NCBI GenBank assembly: GCA_023393095.1
Contig: JAEWMT010000081.1
Span: 54,065 to 118,064, forward strand
Length of the DNA stretch: 64,000 bases
Origin: Bacillota bacterium
GTDB taxonomy: Bacteria > Bacillota > Clostridia > Lachnospirales > Lachnospiraceae
Direction of reading: 5' to 3'
Shown here: piece by piece, positions 17,882-25,821 of the stretch
Numbering within the stretch: position 1 is the first letter of the stretch
How the letters are laid out: every line of letters starts with the position of its first letter
The notes under the pieces: model-generated
The model's input: only the letters and a program-made list of their open reading frames with translations
What the model was told of the DNA's origin: nothing
The model's database searches: none
Made by a program: the position numbers and the translations under genes

Positions 17882-18256
17882 TTACCCCCTTTCAAATTCG
17901 TTGAATATGTCGTTCACGATTTCGTGAGCCTCCTCACAGCTGATATTTTTGCAAAATGCTTTGGCCAATACAACACGTAAATTTTCTCTCATCTCTTCAA
18001 TGGCCGCCAGTTTGTTGATATCAATTGCAATTACTGCACCCTTCCTACGGTCGAGTTTTAAATACCCTTCCTGCTTTAATATAGCATATGCTTTATTTAC
18101 CGTGTGCATATTTATCCCGATATTCTCTGCCAATTCCCTGACGGAAGGTAGATTCTCTCCTTCCTGTAGCTGAGAAGTTGCAATTCCGTAGATTATTTGA
18201 TTCCTAAGCTGGATGTAAATAGCTTCGTCACTATTAAAATCAATTTGTACATACAT
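17882..18256 (-). CDS. GntR-family regulator, YtrA-like, heading the mcsA-mcsB-clpC operon
   Basis: A 124-residue repressor-type protein. Residues 8-75 form a GntR winged helix-turn-helix (IYIQLRNQIIYGIA, LPSVRELAENIGINMHTVNKAYAIL, GYLKLDRRKGA). The tail of only about 45 residues lacks a FadR or UTRA ligand domain, as in the YtrA subfamily. It occupies the position of ctsR in Bacillus-type operons; no CtsR-like protein is seen. The promoter has a palindrome of TGTTATAC half-sites at the -10 region, compatible with autoregulation. The signal it senses is unknown, since YtrA-type regulators often lack a clear effector. Family call firm, heat-shock role inferred. Confidence 0.9.
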   Translation of the reverse strand: MYVQIDFNSDEAIYIQLRNQIIYGIATSQLQEGENLPSVRELAENIGINMHTVNKAYAILKQEGYLKLDRRKGAVIAIDINKLAAIEEMRENLRVVLAKAFCKNISCEEAHEIVNDIFNEFERG

Positions 18257-18376
18257 AAAGATACACCTCGTAAAATCAATCAGATTTAAAAATCAAATCA
18301 GCAGAAGCTATATGATTTAAAATCATTTAACTAGTTTCTTTACAAAAGTATTCCTATCTTTTTTGTGAATTATACT

Positions 18377-18397
18377 TGTTATACTATTAGTATAACA
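18377..18397. promoter_or_regulatory. Palindromic operator candidate of the gntR-mcsAB-clpC operon
   Basis: TGTTATAC and GTATAACA form perfect 8-bp arms around TATTA. The site covers the -10 box of the operon promoter. Two further TTATAC half-sites lie at 18370-18375 and 18403-18408. YtrA-type GntR proteins bind palindromes of this general GTATA/TATAC form. Confidence 0.7.
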
Positions 18398-18416
18398 GCG
18401 CGTTATACTTTGTCAA
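18389..18416 (-). promoter_or_regulatory. Promoter of the gntR-mcsAB-clpC operon
   Basis: On the minus strand TTGACA (18411-18416), 16-nt spacer, TATACT (18389-18394). A perfect -35 and a five-of-six -10 box, about 130 nt upstream of the gntR start. The -35 box begins just a few bases after the stop of the upstream gene. Confidence 0.8.
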
Positions 18417-18419
18417 GTA

Positions 18420-19625
18420 TTATTCCAAATTATCTTCCTTACCTGATCCCTGTCTTATAATCAACCAGATGATAGCGGCACCAAGTAAAGCACAAAGAGT
18501 AATTAAAAGTATTATAATGGTAGTTGCGTTATTACTATCCATACGTCCGGAATCGGCATTTGCAGGAGCTTGCATATAACGTTGAAGAGTATTCTCTGTT
18601 TTGTCATATTGGTAAAAGCCAGCCTGACCGGAGGAATTCTCAGCATAAATCAGTACAAAATCACTTTGCGGCTCTTTACTTGGAGTATAAACCGTAATGG
18701 CGGAATCAGAAATCATAAGTGTTGTTTTAGTGTACCCTTTCGGTATTGCAACTTCACTTCCCGGCTCCATTAATTTATAGCTACCACTACAAATCATGTA
18801 ATTTTCTCCATTCCTTTGCTCAATCCTAAAGGAAGCAGTCATATCATCTTCAACAGATGGTCCAGCCGTTACTGTGGGAGTTATTGTTACTGTTGGTGAA
18901 GACTTACGAAATACCTTGATAGTATATTCTATGATGTCTCCTGATTCTGCTAATACAGTAATAATAATTTTATTTTCCCCTTCCTTTAGATAATCATTAC
19001 CTGTGACTGAAACTGTTGCCTTATCATCTTCCGGAATAGCGCCAATAATAAGTTTTTTAATATCATTATCGACGTTTATGTTGTAAGAATAGACCTTTTT
19101 ATTAAAATCAGGTGAAATATTTTCAGGGCTGGTTTTCATCGATTTTAAATAAGCGTTTTTTGATGCTGATTTACTAGCCTTTACAGTAATGTTAACCGTA
19201 TCACTTGAAACCGGCATTTCATTTCCCGATTCATCATATACGACAACCTTGTCATCAAAGGCTAATTCACATTTTCCCATCTTAAGTGCTTTAAATTCCA
19301 AGGCATATTTTCTGGAGGTATCGGTTCTATCCCGATTCATATCGGAAATTCTTAAGTATCCGTTGTCTCCAGTGATGATTGACTCTCTGCTCTTATATTC
19401 TAATATATTTTTATCATAAGTTAAGTTTGCTTCAAAATCACCAAATATAGTCCCTGAATTTATTTTTATATAAACAAATACGGTATCTCCTACGGAAATC
19501 TCATTTTGATCTGCTGTTAAATGCACCTTAGCACTTGCCGCTTGGCTTGTTGTAGTAGGAAATAAGCTTCCAGCTACAAAAAGCAGAAGAAAGAATACGA
19601 GATATTTCATTAATCTGTTTTTCAT
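18420..19625 (-). CDS. Secreted, membrane-anchored protein with cohesin-like and cadherin-like domains
   Basis: A 401-residue exported protein. The signal peptide is about residues 1-29 (ends SQAAS). Residues 31-150 resemble a cohesin-type beta-sandwich: alternating strands with SVGDTVFVYIKI, FGDFEANLTYDKNILEY and a long KALKMGKCELAF strand. About 158-245 match a cadherin-like beta-sandwich repeat (LKSMKTSPENISPDFN, YSYNINV, EYTIKVFRK). A linker with Thr/Pro and another small beta-domain precede a C-terminal membrane helix (about 368-388) and a short charged tail. Whether it binds a dockerin partner cannot be told; such domains also occur outside cellulosomes. It precedes the gntR operon without an obvious terminator. 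Confidence 0.8.
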   Translation of the reverse strand: MKNRLMKYLVFFLLLFVAGSLFPTTTSQAASAKVHLTADQNEISVGDTVFVYIKINSGTIFGDFEANLTYDKNILEYKSRESIITGDNGYLRISDMNRDRTDTSRKYALEFKALKMGKCELAFDDKVVVYDESGNEMPVSSDTVNITVKASKSASKNAYLKSMKTSPENISPDFNKKVYSYNINVDNDIKKLIIGAIPEDDKATVSVTGNDYLKEGENKIIITVLAESGDIIEYTIKVFRKSSPTVTITPTVTAGPSVEDDMTASFRIEQRNGENYMICSGSYKLMEPGSEVAIPKGYTKTTLMISDSAITVYTPSKEPQSDFVLIYAENSSGQAGFYQYDKTENTLQRYMQAPANADSGRMDSNNATTIIILLITLCALLGAAIIWLIIRQGSGKEDNLE

Positions 19626-19743
19626 GTTTTATCCTCCAAGTATTAGTTTCATAGGTTTTCTTCTATTTCTTTCTTTATTTAGGATAACACTTTCTCGAAT
19701 ACATATAAAAGTTCGATCAATAGCCTCTTCCTAAATGCAACAT

Positions 19744-19784
19744 CCGGCCGATAGGTTTCTTACCTTCGGCCGGTTTCTAAACCG
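19744..19784 (-). terminator. Hairpin cluster, likely terminator after the glucosaminidase gene
   Basis: CCGGCCGA / TCGGCCGG arms (19744-19751, 19766-19773) enclose a second stem AGGT/ACCT; directly adjoining is CGGTTT-CT-AAACCG (19771-19784), which competes for the same bases. It lies about 35 bp past the stop of the minus-strand gene ending at 19819. The T-tail is weak, so the termination role is tentative. Confidence 0.5.
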
Positions 19785-19818
19785 TTTGTCAAGGAACGGT
19801 CGTTTTTAAGAGCATATT

Positions 19819-22191
19819 TTATTGTGCTGATCTTACTATATTCACTGTATATTTTGCCTGATCCTTATTTTCTGCCGTAATTGTTATTACAAATGTATTA
19901 CTGCCAGAATTAAGATTAAATGTACCGGTACCGCTTACCGCTGCCTTGGTACTGACTGCAGCTGCGTCAAGCCGTACTTTATCAACTTTGTAATCTACAA
20001 TAAGATCGTAGCTATATTGTGTCTGATTAAAGGAAGGTGTCAGTGCTAATTTGTCTCCACTCGCGTTATATACATTTAGGCTCTTCATCCGATTATTCGG
20101 ATTATACATCTTACTGGGATAAGGGGCTACACTGTTCGGCATATTATTATATACCGGAATAGAGAACACAATCGGAGTATCCTCCATCATACCACTATAT
20201 GCCGTAAGAACCTTTTGTGCTTCCGCAGATGGTGCCACGACATTGGTCATGTATTGATGTACGTAGGTCGATTTAGCTGTCACATTAAATTTCTGAAGAT
20301 AAATTGTATCCTGCCCTTTATTAATATAACCGCTTCCAATCCAGAAGGAACCTCCAAGAATGGAACGGTATGGGCTTGTCCATGGAATTAGATATCTGGA
20401 ATCAGCTGCCGTGTTCTTATCACCATTCTTTGCATATTTAAGACCTTTTGCTATAGCTCCTCCACCGGCGGTATCAGGAGCACCGATATTGTAGAAGTTA
20501 TAATAGCCCTCGTATCCCTTATAGGTTCCGGTTACACTGTCGCTAAGTTTTGATGAACTTCCAATTATCTCCTGTTTTACTCTAGATGCTAAATGATACG
20601 GACTGACCCCGGAATGTTCTGCTGCTTTTATAAAGGTTTCCGCATAGGATATTGTTTGGGTTTGACCGCCATCATCCAAATAGGAATAGGTGGTATCATA
20701 TAAGGGTGTCCCCTTAAGTATTTTTTCTACTCCAGATATATCCTGATAGGTGCTTTGATATTTTAAAAGTTCAAATTGAAAAATACCACTTGTCGTCAGG
20801 AAATTTCTTGGATCCATATAATATTCAATTGCTTTTTTAGATGCAGATACCCATGTTGTACCGTCAAATAATACAAAGGTATCTTTTTCCCAATTATAAG
20901 CATCACTATCAAAGGATTTCCATTCTACTCCTCTGGTAGTCGGTATCGTATTTCTGCCCGGGATACTTTCCTTGGCAATAACCGTATCCCAATCCAATCC
21001 GGTATTAAATGCTTTAAATACCCAATTTGGATATACTTCATGCAGTTTTCTTAATGATGTTTTATAGCTTTCGGGAAAGCCTTCCTGTGTAAGCTGAGCC
21101 TCGAAATCTGCATTACTTGTCGGAGTTGGAGTTGCAGATACTGCAGGTGTTGGTGCTTTTGTTGGCTTTGGTGTTGGCTTTGGTGTTGGCTTCGGTGTTG
21201 GTTTCGGTGTCACCGTTGGTTTCTTAGTTGGTTTTGGTGTTGCGGTCGGCTTCTTTACAGGTTTTGGTGTTGCAGTCGGTTTTTTCGTTGGTTTTGGAGT
21301 TGTGGTTGGTTTCTTACTGGTTGTTATGAGGCAGAGCTTACCTGACTCTGCATAACCCGTATATTTCTTGCCACTTAATGTAAAGCTTATTTTAAACCAT
21401 TTTGTACCGGAAACTGTAGTCTCACCCGTGATTATTACATCATTTCCCTTCTTCAGGGTAATTGCTTTACCGTTTGATGCTTTCAGATAACCCTCACTGC
21501 TTCCCGCCTTGGATCTAATTTTCAATTCAGAACTATATATTTCCGCATTAACTGATTTGTTATAGGAAAGCTTTATAAAATCACTTGATACATAACCCTT
21601 TAAGGACTTCCCGTTTTGATTAAACGTAATTCCGTACCACCAGGTATCAGCTCCCTTATGTTCATTGATTACGGTAACCGAAGCTCCCTTCGTTAATCCG
21701 GCAAGCTTGGAATAGGATGTCGCAGGTCCGCTGCGAACATTCAAGGTATCCGGGATAACATTTGCCTTAAGCTCGAATTTTTTTGTTATGGAAACAGAAG
21801 TACTATTTCCGGGTGAAGGAGTCGCCGCTGGCTTGTTAGAGGGCTTTGCCACAGGTGTTGGTTTTGCATTTTGAGTTGAAACTTTTATGTAATCCTTATG
21901 TACATAGCCTTTCACCGTTTTACCGTTAAAAATGATTGAAACTTGATAAAATTCACCATTTTTATTTAATATACTTACTTTATCACCTTTCATTAGATAA
22001 ACGTCAGCTCCGTTTAATTTTACTTTATCTGACGTAATTGAAGGTTTTGTCCTGACATTTAAGGTCTTAGCCGTCACTGTACCCGTCTGCGCTGCCAGTA
22101 CTTTATCAGAATATACTACAAAAGTGTTTGGAATTACGATTGAAATAATCAGTAGGAAAATCAGTAACTTACTATGATGCGGTTTCTTCAT
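19819..22191 (-). CDS. Secreted cell-wall hydrolase: three SH3 modules, Pro/Thr/Lys linker, glucosaminidase domain
   Basis: A 790-residue exported autolysin-like protein. A signal peptide (1-34) is followed by three SH3b-type modules (about 36-105, 145-205, 210-285; the first two contain LNVRTKPS and LNVRSGPA). Next is a low-complexity PKPTKKPT-type linker (about 290-360), then a catalytic part of about 310 residues with EGFPESYKTSLRKLHEVYPNW, FELLKY, a conserved KQEIIG (likely catalytic Glu) and YYNFYNIGAP, as in endo-beta-N-acetylglucosaminidases of the GH73/LytD kind. A cadherin-like module ends the chain. It likely cleaves peptidoglycan during growth or separation. The promoter region holds the first copy of the 150-bp repeat. 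Confidence 0.87.
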   Translation of the reverse strand: MKKPHHSKLLIFLLIISIVIPNTFVVYSDKVLAAQTGTVTAKTLNVRTKPSITSDKVKLNGADVYLMKGDKVSILNKNGEFYQVSIIFNGKTVKGYVHKDYIKVSTQNAKPTPVAKPSNKPAATPSPGNSTSVSITKKFELKANVIPDTLNVRSGPATSYSKLAGLTKGASVTVINEHKGADTWWYGITFNQNGKSLKGYVSSDFIKLSYNKSVNAEIYSSELKIRSKAGSSEGYLKASNGKAITLKKGNDVIITGETTVSGTKWFKISFTLSGKKYTGYAESGKLCLITTSKKPTTTPKPTKKPTATPKPVKKPTATPKPTKKPTVTPKPTPKPTPKPTPKPTKAPTPAVSATPTPTSNADFEAQLTQEGFPESYKTSLRKLHEVYPNWVFKAFNTGLDWDTVIAKESIPGRNTIPTTRGVEWKSFDSDAYNWEKDTFVLFDGTTWVSASKKAIEYYMDPRNFLTTSGIFQFELLKYQSTYQDISGVEKILKGTPLYDTTYSYLDDGGQTQTISYAETFIKAAEHSGVSPYHLASRVKQEIIGSSSKLSDSVTGTYKGYEGYYNFYNIGAPDTAGGGAIAKGLKYAKNGDKNTAADSRYLIPWTSPYRSILGGSFWIGSGYINKGQDTIYLQKFNVTAKSTYVHQYMTNVVAPSAEAQKVLTAYSGMMEDTPIVFSIPVYNNMPNSVAPYPSKMYNPNNRMKSLNVYNASGDKLALTPSFNQTQYSYDLIVDYKVDKVRLDAAAVSTKAAVSGTGTFNLNSGSNTFVITITAENKDQAKYTVNIVRSAQ
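21145..21312. repeat. Low-complexity DNA coding for the PKPT linker
   Basis: Short 6-18-bp units such as ggtgttggctt are repeated many times; they encode alternating Lys, Pro and Thr residues. Such tracts vary in length between strains by slippage. Confidence 0.75.
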
Positions 22192-22282
22192 ACGTACCCC
22201 TTTCGTACATTAATAAACATGATTTGGTCAAAATTCAGTCTATAACAGCTATCTTGAATACTAATTTATATGCATTTATATT

Positions 22283-22437
22283 TTAGGTAATTGCGAAACT
22301 ATATAGTCTTTGTAATTGTATACACAGCAGATACATATTTCTCCGCTCCAACGCTTCCTTCGGGCTTAACTTCCGCTCCGAAACAGTATTTGCTGTGTAT
22401 ACAATATCTACAATTTATGAGTTTCGCAATTAACTAA
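22283..22437. repeat. Inverted-repeat element, family 1, copy A
   Basis: About 155 bp bounded by TTAGGTAATTGCGAAACT and its near-exact inverse (one mismatch). Inside are a perfect 14-bp inverted repeat (TTGTATACACAGCA / TGCTGTGTATACAA) and a core with two direct CCGCTCC words. The core is identical in copy B at 50135-50287, in the same orientation. ATTTATATTT is found directly at both ends, as a possible target duplication, though the local DNA is AT-rich. No coding frame of note. It could be a non-autonomous mobile element or a structured leader RNA. Confidence 0.85.
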
Positions 22438-22474
22438 TTTATATTTATTACAGAGGTAAAACCTTTTGACACAT

Positions 22475-22544
22475 AAATTAAGCAATAATCCAGGATCTTT
22501 CTGAAAGCAAAGTACTATCATCATCCTAAATTATTGCTTAATTT
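22475..22544 (-). terminator. Terminator after purD
   Basis: Perfect 15-bp arms (AAATTAAGCAATAAT / ATTATTGCTTAATTT, 22475-22489 and 22530-22544) enclose a 40-nt loop with a smaller stem (GGAT/ATCC). It lies 50 bp beyond the purD stop on the minus strand. Long loop, so possibly a processed 3' end rather than a classic terminator. Confidence 0.6.
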
Positions 22545-22594
22545 TACAAATCAACTATGGCAGTAATATGGCATTTGTTACATTTTATACTATT

Positions 22595-23875
22595 TTAGGT
22601 ATATTTGACCTCATCAATTGCCTTACCGATATCATTCCTCATATACTTATTGGCAAAATCAATCCAGCCGGTGGCCTCGTAGGCCTTCTTTCTTGCTTCC
22701 TTTAAATCCTTTCCGGTAGCGGTTACTCCAAGTACACGTCCTCCGTTGGTAAGGATATCTTCTCCCGATCTCTTTGATCCTGCATGGAAGACAAAGTAGT
22801 CATCTTTTCCTCGAAAAGAATCCAGACCATGAATCGTAAAGCCCTTTTCATAATGCTCTGGGTAGCCATCAGAAGCAAGTACAACGCAAACTGCCGCATT
22901 ATCCTCAAATTCCAGCCTTATTTGATCCAGCTTTCCATCAATGCAGGCTTCAAAGACCTCAACGATATCATTCTTCATTCTTGGCAGAACCACCTGGGTC
23001 TCAGGATCTCCAAAACGGGCATTGTATTCGAGTACCTTAGGTCCGCCCTCGGTTAGCATCAATCCAACAAATAGAATACCGATAAAATCCCTGCCTTCTG
23101 CCTTCATGGCGTCCATGGTGGGCTGATATATATACTTTTTACAAAATTCATCCACTTCTTTTGTATAGAAGGGACTTGGAGAAAATGTACCCATACCTCC
23201 GGTGTTTAATCCCTGATCACCATCCTTTGCCCTCTTATGATCCTGGGCACTGGTCATTGGAAGTATTCTGGTTCCGTCACAGAAGGACAATACGGATACC
23301 TCTCGGCCGGTCAGAAACTCTTCTATTACAAGACGATCCCCGGCTGAGCCAAATTGTTTGTCCTCCATAATCTGTCTAACACCGCTTTCTGCCTCCTCAT
23401 AATTTGAACAAATAAGTACGCCTTTTCCTAATGCAAGTCCATCCGCCTTTAAAACAATCGGGAATTTTATTTTCTTCAGGTAATTTATCGCGTCACCGGA
23501 ATTATCAAAGGTTTCATAGGCTGCGGAAGGAATATTATATTTTTTCATTAAATCCTTGGAAAATGCTTTTGAACCTTCGATAATTGCAGCCTTTTTTCTT
23601 GGTCCGAATACTCGAAGCCCTTTGCCCTCAAACACATCAACAATACCTGCTACTAACGGGTCGTCCGGTCCGACTATCGTAAGATCTATACTTTCCTTAA
23701 CCGCAAAATCAGCAAGAGCTTTAAAATCATTTACCGGAATATCCACACACATTGCATACTCTGCAATACCCGCATTGCCCGGTGCACAAAAAAGCTTCTC
23801 CACCTTACTACTTTGGGAAACCTTTCTTGCGATTGCATGCTCCCTGCCTCCGCCACCGATTATCAATACTTTCAT
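22595..23875 (-). CDS. purD: Phosphoribosylamine-glycine ligase
   Basis: A 426-residue ATP-grasp enzyme catalysing the second step of purine synthesis (phosphoribosylamine + glycine + ATP to GAR). The N-terminus reads MKVLIIGGGGREHAIARK and is followed by GPDDPLVAGI, KADGLALGKGV, a GGMGTFSPSP loop and EYNARFGDPETQ, all landmarks of PurD. Length is normal. A cctcctaa-complement ribosome site (TTAGGAGG) precedes the ATG. It follows purN after 135 bp, which hold a family-2 hairpin repeat. Cytosolic. Confidence 0.97.
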   Translation of the reverse strand: MKVLIIGGGGREHAIARKVSQSSKVEKLFCAPGNAGIAEYAMCVDIPVNDFKALADFAVKESIDLTIVGPDDPLVAGIVDVFEGKGLRVFGPRKKAAIIEGSKAFSKDLMKKYNIPSAAYETFDNSGDAINYLKKIKFPIVLKADGLALGKGVLICSNYEEAESGVRQIMEDKQFGSAGDRLVIEEFLTGREVSVLSFCDGTRILPMTSAQDHKRAKDGDQGLNTGGMGTFSPSPFYTKEVDEFCKKYIYQPTMDAMKAEGRDFIGILFVGLMLTEGGPKVLEYNARFGDPETQVVLPRMKNDIVEVFEACIDGKLDQIRLEFEDNAAVCVVLASDGYPEHYEKGFTIHGLDSFRGKDDYFVFHAGSKRSGEDILTNGGRVLGVTATGKDLKEARKKAYEATGWIDFANKYMRNDIGKAIDEVKYT

Positions 23876-23900
23876 ATTAACCTCCTAATTTCATTTAACC

Positions 23901-24002
23901 GAAAAGAGGCTGTAGCAAACTGAAAACCTGTACAGATTAAAAGGTAGATATCTCATTTCCTTGAAATCTATATACATAACAATTTGCGACAGCTCCTTTC
24001 GA
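23901..24002. repeat. Hairpin repeat, family 2, copy A
   Basis: A ~100-bp intergenic element between purN and purD. Its ends, GAAAAGAGGCTGTAGCAAA and (inverted) GAAAGGAGCTGTCGCAAA, are imperfect inverted repeats. The same GAGGCTGTCGCAAA-like end occurs at 33833-33933 and, in part, at 54440-54452 and 31275. It sits inside the purM-purN-purD transcription unit. Confidence 0.65.
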
Positions 24003-24009
24003 ATCCAGT

Positions 24010-24636
24010 CTATTTTATAATTTTTACCTTATTATTCTCAACAATTACCTTGTTCTCTGCAATCAGTCGAACAGCCTCTGGCAGTATTACCCATTCCGCT
24101 TGCTCCATGACTCTTCTCTGTAATATTTCTGCTGTATCACTCTCTTCGACCTCAACTGACTTCTGGAGTATGATCGGACCCGTATCTGTTCCCTCATCAA
24201 CAAAATGTACTGTCGCGCCGGTCACCTTAACTCCTCTTGCAAGAGCCTCTTCATGTACCTTGAGTCCATAAAAGCCATTTCCGCAAAAAGAAGGAATCAA
24301 CGATGGATGAATATTAATTATTCTATTCTTATAAGAACGTACAACATTCTCGGGAATAATCATCAAACAGCCTGCAAGAACGATCAAGTCCACCTGATAG
24401 CTGTCAATAAGTTCAAGAAATGCTTCGGAAAACCGGTGAAAGCTCTCAAAATCTTTCTTATTAATTGTATTTGCAGCGATACCATGTTTTTTCGCCCGCT
24501 CAAGAGCATAAGCATTACTATTATTACTAATTACAACCTCTATCTGAACTCCGGGTAATTGATTCTGTTCTATCTGATCAATCAGAGCCTGAAGGTTTGT
24601 CCCTCCGCCCGATACCAGAACCGCCAGCTTTAGCAT
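24010..24636 (-). CDS. purN: Phosphoribosylglycinamide formyltransferase
   Basis: A 208-residue enzyme that formylates GAR using 10-formyl-tetrahydrofolate. Start MLKLAVLVSGGGTNLQALID contains the phosphate-binding glycine loop. The catalytic signature INIHPSLIPSF (Asn and His) and HFVDEGTDTGPIILQ (Asp) are intact. It overlaps the end of purM by 7 bp and has a GAAGGGAG ribosome site within purM, indicating translational coupling. Length is typical. Confidence 0.97.
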   Translation of the reverse strand: MLKLAVLVSGGGTNLQALIDQIEQNQLPGVQIEVVISNNSNAYALERAKKHGIAANTINKKDFESFHRFSEAFLELIDSYQVDLIVLAGCLMIIPENVVRSYKNRIINIHPSLIPSFCGNGFYGLKVHEEALARGVKVTGATVHFVDEGTDTGPIILQKSVEVEESDTAEILQRRVMEQAEWVILPEAVRLIAENKVIVENNKVKIIK

Positions 24637-25655
24637 AAGCTTACTCCCTTCGTGCCGCTTACTGCCTCACCTACGATATATGCCTTTTCTCCGGCTTCTT
24701 CAATCAATCTAACTGCTTTATCTGCATCCTTACTATCCACACCGATTATCATACCAAGACCCATATTATAGGTATTGTACATAATCTGCTTTTCAATGTC
24801 CCCGTCCTTTTGAAGCATTTCAAAAATCGGAGGAATTGTATAGCTGTTAAGCTGAATATTTGCGTGTATTCCTTCCGGAAGCATTCTTGGTATATTCTCA
24901 TAGAAGCCACCGCCAGTAACATGGCTGCAAGCTTTTACCGTTACATTACCTTTCTTCAATCCCTGTAAGGTCTTAACATAAATCTTAGTAGGTGTTAATA
25001 AGGTTTCTCCGAGTGTAGCCCCCAGTGATTCATAATATGTATCCAGCGTCTCTCTCTGCATACGAAAAACCTTACGCACAAGAGAATAACCGTTACTATG
25101 AATTCCTGATGATGCAATACCAATTAGAGTATCTCCGTCCTTCAGACTTGCCCCTGTAATTAACTGTTTCTGATCTACAATACCTACAGCAAAGCCTGCC
25201 AAGTCATATTCATCCACAGGATAAAAGCCAGGCATTTCAGCAGTTTCACCACCGATTAGTGCTGCACCCGCCTGCTTGCAGCCCTCTGCCACACCCTTAA
25301 CGATGGTAGCGATCTTTTCCGGTTCATTCTTACCGCATGCAATATAGTCAAGGAAAAACAACGGTTCACCGCCAGCGCACGCGATATCATTTACGCACAT
25401 AGCTACACAGTCTATACCGATTGTATCATGTTTATCTAATAGAAATGCAATCTTAAGCTTTGTTCCTACACCATCCGTTCCAGATACTAGGGTAGGCTGC
25501 TCCATATTCTTAAAGCTCTCTAGGGAAAAAGCACCTGAAAAACCGCCGATATCTGTTAGAACTTCCTTACGCATTGTTCCCTTGATATGTTCCTTCATTA
25601 GGTCAACTGCTTTATATCCGGCTTCAATATCTACTCCTGCCTTTTTATAGTCCAT
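24630..25655 (-). CDS. purM: Phosphoribosylformylglycinamidine cyclo-ligase (AIR synthetase)
   Basis: A 341-residue PurM-like enzyme that closes the imidazole ring to AIR with ATP. Family marks are DYKKAGVDIEAGYKAVDLMK, SGTDGVGTKLKIAF, a glycine-rich AALIGGETAEMPGFY segment and CSHVTGGGFYENIPRMLP. A GGGAGGT site lies upstream of the ATG. It is the first of the purM-purN-purD set on the minus strand. Other pur genes are not in the window. No purine riboswitch was recognised in the 110-bp leader. Confidence 0.97.
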   Translation of the reverse strand: MDYKKAGVDIEAGYKAVDLMKEHIKGTMRKEVLTDIGGFSGAFSLESFKNMEQPTLVSGTDGVGTKLKIAFLLDKHDTIGIDCVAMCVNDIACAGGEPLFFLDYIACGKNEPEKIATIVKGVAEGCKQAGAALIGGETAEMPGFYPVDEYDLAGFAVGIVDQKQLITGASLKDGDTLIGIASSGIHSNGYSLVRKVFRMQRETLDTYYESLGATLGETLLTPTKIYVKTLQGLKKGNVTVKACSHVTGGGFYENIPRMLPEGIHANIQLNSYTIPPIFEMLQKDGDIEKQIMYNTYNMGLGMIIGVDSKDADKAVRLIEEAGEKAYIVGEAVSGTKGVSLC

Positions 25656-25776
25656 TCAAATTACCTCCCGTATGGATATGACAGCAACTGCTGTGATACA
25701 CTTTATGGTCACATTTTAGCATATTCCGTATGGTTTGTCCTTATCTTTCGACGAATAATTTCTTATACAATATATT

Positions 25777-25800
25777 AGCCTGGCTAATATTTGCCAGGCT
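25777..25800 (-). terminator. Terminator after the ABC exporter
   Basis: AGCCTGGC / GCCAGGCT arms with an 8-nt loop, 21 bp past the stop of the permease gene, with an AT-rich tail. It separates that unit from the purM promoter. Confidence 0.7.
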
Positions 25801-25821
25801 ATATATTAGTATGGATTATCG

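Noticed and set aside
22192..22594. CRISPR array or IS element at the inverted-repeat site
   Set aside because: There is one repeat copy per locus, no spacers, no cas genes and no transposase frame.
25656..25770. Possible purine riboswitch or PurR box upstream of purM
   Set aside because: I could not find the conserved purine-aptamer core (TATAAT/GG loops) or paired PurBox motifs.
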